64,000 nt of DNA from Amaurobius ferox (taxonomy: Eukaryota > Arthropoda > Arachnida > Araneae > Amaurobiidae). Under the pieces are notes generated by a model. The model saw only the letters and a program-made list of their open reading frames with translations. It searched no databases and was not told where the DNA came from. A program made the position numbers and the translations under genes. Location of the stretch: contig OX578153.1 of assembly GCA_951213105.1 (NCBI GenBank), positions 54,436,020 through 54,500,019 on the forward strand, written 5' to 3'. This document shows positions 59,520 through 64,000 of the stretch, piece after piece (positions within the stretch are counted from its first letter, which is position 1; each line of letters starts with the position of its first letter).

Positions 59520-59701
59520 ATGCCTATAAGGAGACGAAGAAAGCAGTATCACCAGCTTAGGGAGTTTGAACAAGGCCGTATAACATGGCTACGAGAAGGT
59601 AGATTTTCCTTCCACGATATTGCAGAAAGACTTGGCAGGGATGTATCCACTGTGCATGATTGTTGGCAGCAGTGGTCATGGGGCCGCACATGGGCCACTA
59701 C
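59520..59701 (+). pseudogene. Tc1-3 transposase, N-terminal HTH part
   Basis: ATG at 59520 opens MPIRRRRKQYHQLREFEQGR, then FSFHDIAERLGRDVSTVHDC and WQQW, the DNA-binding HTH of Tc1 transposases. Coding stops at the hAT-like insertion. The original ATG context is duplicated at 57352 by the LINE insertion. Confidence 0.8.
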
Positions 59702-62700
59702 CAAGGCCACCTAGAATAAGAGGCCCGGACATTGACAACTCAACCGCAGCAACGGAGGGAACGTATCTCCCGTGCGTAACACGTACGGGATCTGACACAG
59801 ATGAATTTCTACAGTACTAAAAAAGACTAATATGAAAAAATATATCTCTAAACTAACAAGTAAATTAGAATAAACTTCAAACTGTGATTCTAAAATAAAA
59901 AATGATCTACATTGAGAGCAGATATTTTTTCACTCTCTTCTGCAAACATTTATGTTAAAGTTATATTAATATAATAAACAACTATATTAATATTTATATA
60001 ATATTTAAAATATATCAAAAAACAAAACTTATAAACCTTAGAAATTCAAATAATATTTTATAAATATAAATTAGGAAAAAAGTAATTACATATTATTCAC
60101 TATAATGGGAGAAACTGCTGACACTTACCTATGACTTTAAAATACATATTTTATTAGCTAACATACATATATATATATATATCTCCAGATTTAGCATTTA
60201 GTTTTAAAATATAAGCAACATAAAACGCAGTGAAATAGTTATGAATATAAATTTCTAAATTTAACTTTTCTATTTTGTGACAGTAACTTTTGCAACATTA
60301 TTACTTTTACACTAATAGTATATTTCAAAAACTCTTGATACCTACCTATTTAACTTGAACAACATTTTATACTGTAACTCTAGAATTCATAAAAAATGCG
60401 AAGAAACATGCTTGTTTAAAAAATCTGAAAATTCGCCATTTAAAATTCGAACAAATTTGTGCATAATTTTCTGTCGGACTTTAGATAGGAAAATAACTTA
60501 GTAGAAATTTATTAATCATTTTATCTTTCTGACTAAATATAAAGCTTTTTAATTTAGTAATGACAATCACCACAATAGTTACACCTCAGTATGCATGCTA
60601 TATGCTAGTACACACCATTTATTGATTTATATCTTCATGAAATTTAAATCATTTTTTCCTTCTTGAAATGCAAATTACCTTAACTTGTAATGACATGTAG
60701 TATATGTACAAATTTTAATTATCCATAAGTTAGGTTACCACACTAAGTAGAAAATCGTCGTCTTTCTACATGCAATGAAACTATTTAAATTATTAAATCC
60801 ATCAAAAAATGTAACAGCATTTCTTCAAATAAGGAAGTAAAATACAAAAACTGGGCTTTTATGAGTTGTAAAAGCATTTTATCTTACAAACCTAATTAAG
60901 TGACATCAAATTTATATTAAAATGTATCATACTGTATATGTAGCAATAAATAGCTAGATTTGTATTTTGTCTGAAAAAAGTATATTCAAAATTAACTCAA
61001 ATTTTCTGAGTATCTGAGTACCATGTATGTGTGTATGTTTTAACTAGTACACACCATTAATATTGTGTTGAAATGTGAAATTATTTATTATTCTTGTTGA
61101 AATGTGAAGTTATTAAGTTTTTCTTGAAGTAAGTAAATAAAATACAAAAAAGAAGAGCTTTTTATGAGCATATAAAAACTTTATTACAACAAATTTATAA
61201 ATACAAGTAGTTGGAGTTAACAAAGTTTCATAAAAATAAAATGTATCTGCCGCAAAAGCTAGATCCATATTTTGTCTGAAAAGTACCTGCATATCATATG
61301 TCACACTCAAACAAAACACTTTGAACTCACCCCGTTTTCCAATTCTTCCCTTTCCTTCTCGGAGATATTTCTCCATCTTCCAAATTATGCGACACAGAAA
61401 CCAGGCTGGGACTTGTCCCAATTTGGATTCATGTGCTCTGCTACGATCCCCTGGATCCCTAACATATTTAAAAATCTTTTACTATGATTCACTAACCGTT
61501 TAAATTATGATCGGAGATTAAAGCAAGCTCCTTGCAGCTTTGCTAGGCGCTCCATAAAAGTACTTCCTTGAGTCCTCAAACAAAAGTTACCCCCCCCCCC
61601 CATTTATATCTACTGAATACCAACCTGATATATATTAAATGATGTACATAAAGTATGGATTATAAATAAATACTACTGATTTTGCAGTAAAAGCATTTAT
61701 ATTAAATCCAAAAAAAATTTGACATTTGCATTCCCCCCCCCCCCCCCAATTGAGTTCTGAAAAACATTTTTACTCTACGGATTAGGACATTTTCATTAGA
61801 TACAAAAATTATTTAATCAGTTAAATCTAAATGACACATTAAATACTTTGATTACTACACATATTTAATAACTTTGAAACTTACTACACATATTTAATAT
61901 TTTTTTCAGGATTTACCTACGTGCAATGATACACAAGTTTTATAAACATATCGAGTTTCACTGCACTTTCCTTTGGAAGAGCATACTCCACATAGTCTGG
62001 GATTTCCCCCCCCCCTCCCCAAGTAACATCAAAACATCTAAATAAGCTTCAATAAACTTTATTTGCACATACTCTGAGATCCCCCCTCCCAAGTAAAATC
62101 AAAACATCTAAATAAGCTTGAATAAACTTTATTTATACAGCATGTGTTGAAATGAAACTTACTTCATATATTTAATAATTTTTTCTGGAATGGTATACTA
62201 TGTGCAACGGTACGAAATAATTATACAAAGGCATATTGCGCATATTTCATTTGTAATATAGTTTCTATGTTCTGTGATTTATCAAGGCTATTTCGATAAT
62301 TCTATGATTTATTATGGCTATTTCGATAATTCTATGATTTATTATGGCTATTTCGATAATTCTATGATTTAGCAAGGCTGCAATTTGATTCATTGATACT
62401 TTAGATTAACTTAAAATAACATATCATGGTGTAAGGAGTAATTTGTAACAGATTTTGTTTTCTAACGTTTAAAAAATGTACGATTCACGATCTTAACAAA
62501 AAAAGGCAAATATTTACTTCACAAAAGTCTGTAATAAGATTATGCTTAAAATGCAAGGTTCAGTGATGAATAACAAGTCATTCAAGCAATATTAAACATG
62601 AATTAAGAGTACTTTTCTCAAGATTTAAGACTATTCGTACAGATATAGCAACATTCGGCGATACACGTGCTATGTGTTACAAAAATGTTAAAATTGCATG

Positions 62701-62941
62701 CATAAAATAAGACAAAATAAAAAATAACTCACCATTTATGAAGTCCTGTTTTCAGTAGACACTATAATCCTAGTGGGCACGTATTTACATTATTTTTTTA
62801 ATTTAAAAATATGAATTTTTGAAAGTCACTCCTGAAACTTCAATACACTTTCGTACACGCGGAGTGATTGCAGATCCCCCCGCTGCTGACGTCACGTATC
62901 CCATGATTCCTAGATGTCCGAGCCTTGTTTTAGATAGCCTT
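59702..62941. mobile_element. hAT-like element, 3.24 kb, 8-bp target duplication
   Basis: GCCACTAC flanks the insert on both sides (59694-59701 and 62942-62949). The left end CAAGGCCACCTAGAATAAGA and the inverse of the right end AAGGCTATCTAAAACAAGG match, and both are followed by a GGCYCGGACAT block; one terminal G seems lost on the right. 8-bp duplications and CA-GG-type ends are hallmarks of hAT. The interior is AT-rich with C runs (61591-61601, 61732-61747, near 62010), two copies of a ~165-bp block (60830 and 61125), an ~85-bp repeat at 61985-62140 and a 30-bp repeat at 62275-62385. No transposase frame was found. Confidence 0.75.
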
Positions 62942-62942
62942 G

Positions 62943-63185
62943 CCACTACTGAGTGGGACGATCGCCGTATTTACCGCATGGCTGTGGCGGATCGTACTGC
63001 ATCTGCAATTAGAGTTTATGTTGGTCCCATTGATTTCTTACACAGCGAACTGTAAGAAATCGATTACTTGAGGGGCAGCTCCGAGCCAGACGGCCTGAGT
63101 GCCATCTGCGACGTCAGTAGTGTCAAGCTAAAGCTCATTGGAGGGCGGAGTGGAGATCTGTTGATTCGTCGCATACTCTTGAAAC
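62943..63185 (+). pseudogene. Tc1-3 transposase, middle part
   Basis: Reads TTEWDDRRIYRMAVADRTAS, then after a frameshift VRNRLLEGQLRARRPECHLR and CQAKAHWRAEWR (with TAG in place of a Trp). This is the Tc1 linker up to just before the first catalytic block, which should follow but is deleted. It continues the protein broken at 59701. Confidence 0.8.
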
Positions 63186-63358
63186 TTTAATCAAATATAT
63201 ATGTTACCTACACTACTATACTTTGCCTAAATTTCATTCCTCAAAACTAATTTCTTCTTGTTGTTGGGATTTTATTTTCCGCCAGTGTACATCTGCACGA
63301 ACGTCCCATTGATCCGCCTCCGTATCCGCCTAAACTTACTACTGACACCCTGTCTCAA

Positions 63359-63533
63359 TATATAACTTATTTATAGATGAATTGAGATGGTAATGACTGA
63401 CCCCGTGAGTTATTATGTAAATACTTGGCAACGTAGAATTATTTTGATTTTGAACTTTGAACGGACTAACGAATATACTCAGTCCTGTGAAATGAAAGGT
63501 TTCTTCCGAATATATGCAGTTATTAGATAACGA
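63359..63533. other. Short gap before the terminal gene
   Basis: No promoter element recognised. A TATATGCAG acceptor-like site at about 63511-63519 lies just upstream of the next frame. Confidence 0.35.
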
Positions 63534-64000
63534 ATGTGCAATAAATATTCTCAATCGCTTAACATGGCAATGGAATTCCCTTTCATGCTATCACTTAAGC
63601 ATAAAACTTTTACCAAAATAGCTGTATGCCTTCTTCAAAATGCAGTCTTCAATCACATTCAAGAATTAAATCCAGAATATTCATATACGCTCAATAAAGA
63701 ACGAACTGGTAATTTACAGCCACGTGTTAGCGTTGTAGAAAAGGAATTCAAAGCAGCAGAAGACAAAACCCTGAATTATGCATTAAAACTTCCACTACCA
63801 AATATATTAAAAAATGAATTATTAAGATTTGTTCATGCCCTATTTTGGCAGTTTTATAAGTGGAAACAATGTTTTTCGTTTGAAGACTCTTACGATAAAA
63901 GTTATGCTAAATTTCACTGGATGCCACAAGGAACAATTGAAAGAAAGCACATATCAGAGTTATATATAAATGATGAAAGCATACCTCTTTATTTCCGTTA
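63534..64000 (+). CDS. Partial gene, probable member of a spider-expanded family (runs off the window)
   Basis: The frame opens after an in-frame TAA (63528-63530). Candidate starts are ATG at 63534 (MCNKYSQSLNMAMEF) and at 63564; I prefer neither firmly. It stays open to base 64000. It includes KLPLPNILKNELLRFVHALF, WQFYKWKQCFSFEDSY, KFHWMPQGTIERKHISELYI and SIPLYFRY. The W-P-x-G-T-I-x-R-K block followed by a helical LYFRY-like segment resembles a large spider family of unknown function that I recall; no search was run. Composition and length without stops argue for a real coding exon, the only undamaged one in the window. Confidence 0.65.
   Translation, partial: MCNKYSQSLNMAMEFPFMLSLKHKTFTKIAVCLLQNAVFNHIQELNPEYSYTLNKERTGNLQPRVSVVEKEFKAAEDKTLNYALKLPLPNILKNELLRFVHALFWQFYKWKQCFSFEDSYDKSYAKFHWMPQGTIERKHISELYINDESIPLYFR

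Larger units (their letters stand above)
57109..63287 (+). mobile_element. Tc1-like element Tc1-3 with two nested insertions
   Basis: CACTGGCGAAAAATAAATCC at the left and the inverse of GGGATTTTATTTTCCGCCAG at the right are terminal repeats. TA flanks both ends (57107-57108, 63288-63289). Removing the LINE and the hAT-like insert leaves only about 0.76 kb, so roughly half of a normal Tc1, including the D-N and E blocks, has also been deleted. Confidence 0.85.
46010..63358 (-). mobile_element. E2: second copy of the large TIR element, inverted, heavily nested
   Basis: The inner end GAGACTGGGTGTTCGCAGTA (46012) and the outer end (inverse of CTACTGACACCCTGTCTCAA, about 63340-63358) match those of E1. 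It has grown to 17.3 kb by later insertions: family A copies A9 and A10, an unmatched segment at 51.35-56.4 kb, and a Tc1 carrying a LINE and a hAT-like element. Examples of the match to E1: AATACTATTTACTAATTG (56622) to CAATTAGTAAATAGTATT (38895), and CTAAAGCAAAATA (48676) to TATTTTGCTTTAG (42618). Confidence 0.6.

Overview
The window is AT-rich, intergenic-looking metazoan DNA, almost certainly from an arthropod and most likely a spider. Three things point to this: tRNA-derived SINEs with a conserved tail, a dense mix of degraded Tc1/mariner transposons, and an open frame running off the right edge that resembles a large spider multigene family. The last point is recognition from memory, not a search. 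No complete host gene is visible. Nearly all structure comes from mobile elements, their relics and tandem repeats.

Layout. 0-8 kb: short tandem repeats and four decayed copies of an exon-like unit (a shared peptide around NSDHVVSDVIS), interrupted by transposon copies. 8-23 kb: many copies of three related non-autonomous families (A, B, C). They share a terminal hairpin, subterminal inverted repeats and often an internal TG tract, which is the architecture of Helentron/HINE-type Helitrons. A 120-bp satellite (11.1-12.5 kb), hammerhead-like motifs (15.0-16.1 kb) and a 60-bp array (19.0 kb) lie among them. 23-26.3 kb: two Penelope-like reverse-transcriptase fragments separated by TA microsatellites, then a solo LTR with a 4-bp target duplication. 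26-34 kb: unrecognised DNA, a second copy of repeat D, minisatellites (one containing SINE-tail sequence), a transposase relic and a truncated Tc1. 34.5-37.9 kb: a mariner pseudogene next to a Tc1 pseudogene that carries a family A insertion.

37.9-63.36 kb is one large interrupted palindrome. Two copies (E1, plus; E2, minus) of an unrecognised TIR element stand head to head about 600 bp apart. Because they are paralogues, each gives empty sites for insertions in the other: a TTAA MITE is only in E1, a family A element is only in E2, and a Tigger-like element and one SINE are in both. E2 also holds a nested stack: a Tc1 (TA target duplication) interrupted by an ORF1-only LINE (12-bp duplication) and by a 3.24-kb hAT-like element (8-bp duplication).

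The elements do not form a functional pathway. The value of the window is the record of insertion order, the target-site evidence for the Helentron-like families, and the unexplained E element. Coordinates of repeat ends were read by eye and may be off by several bases.
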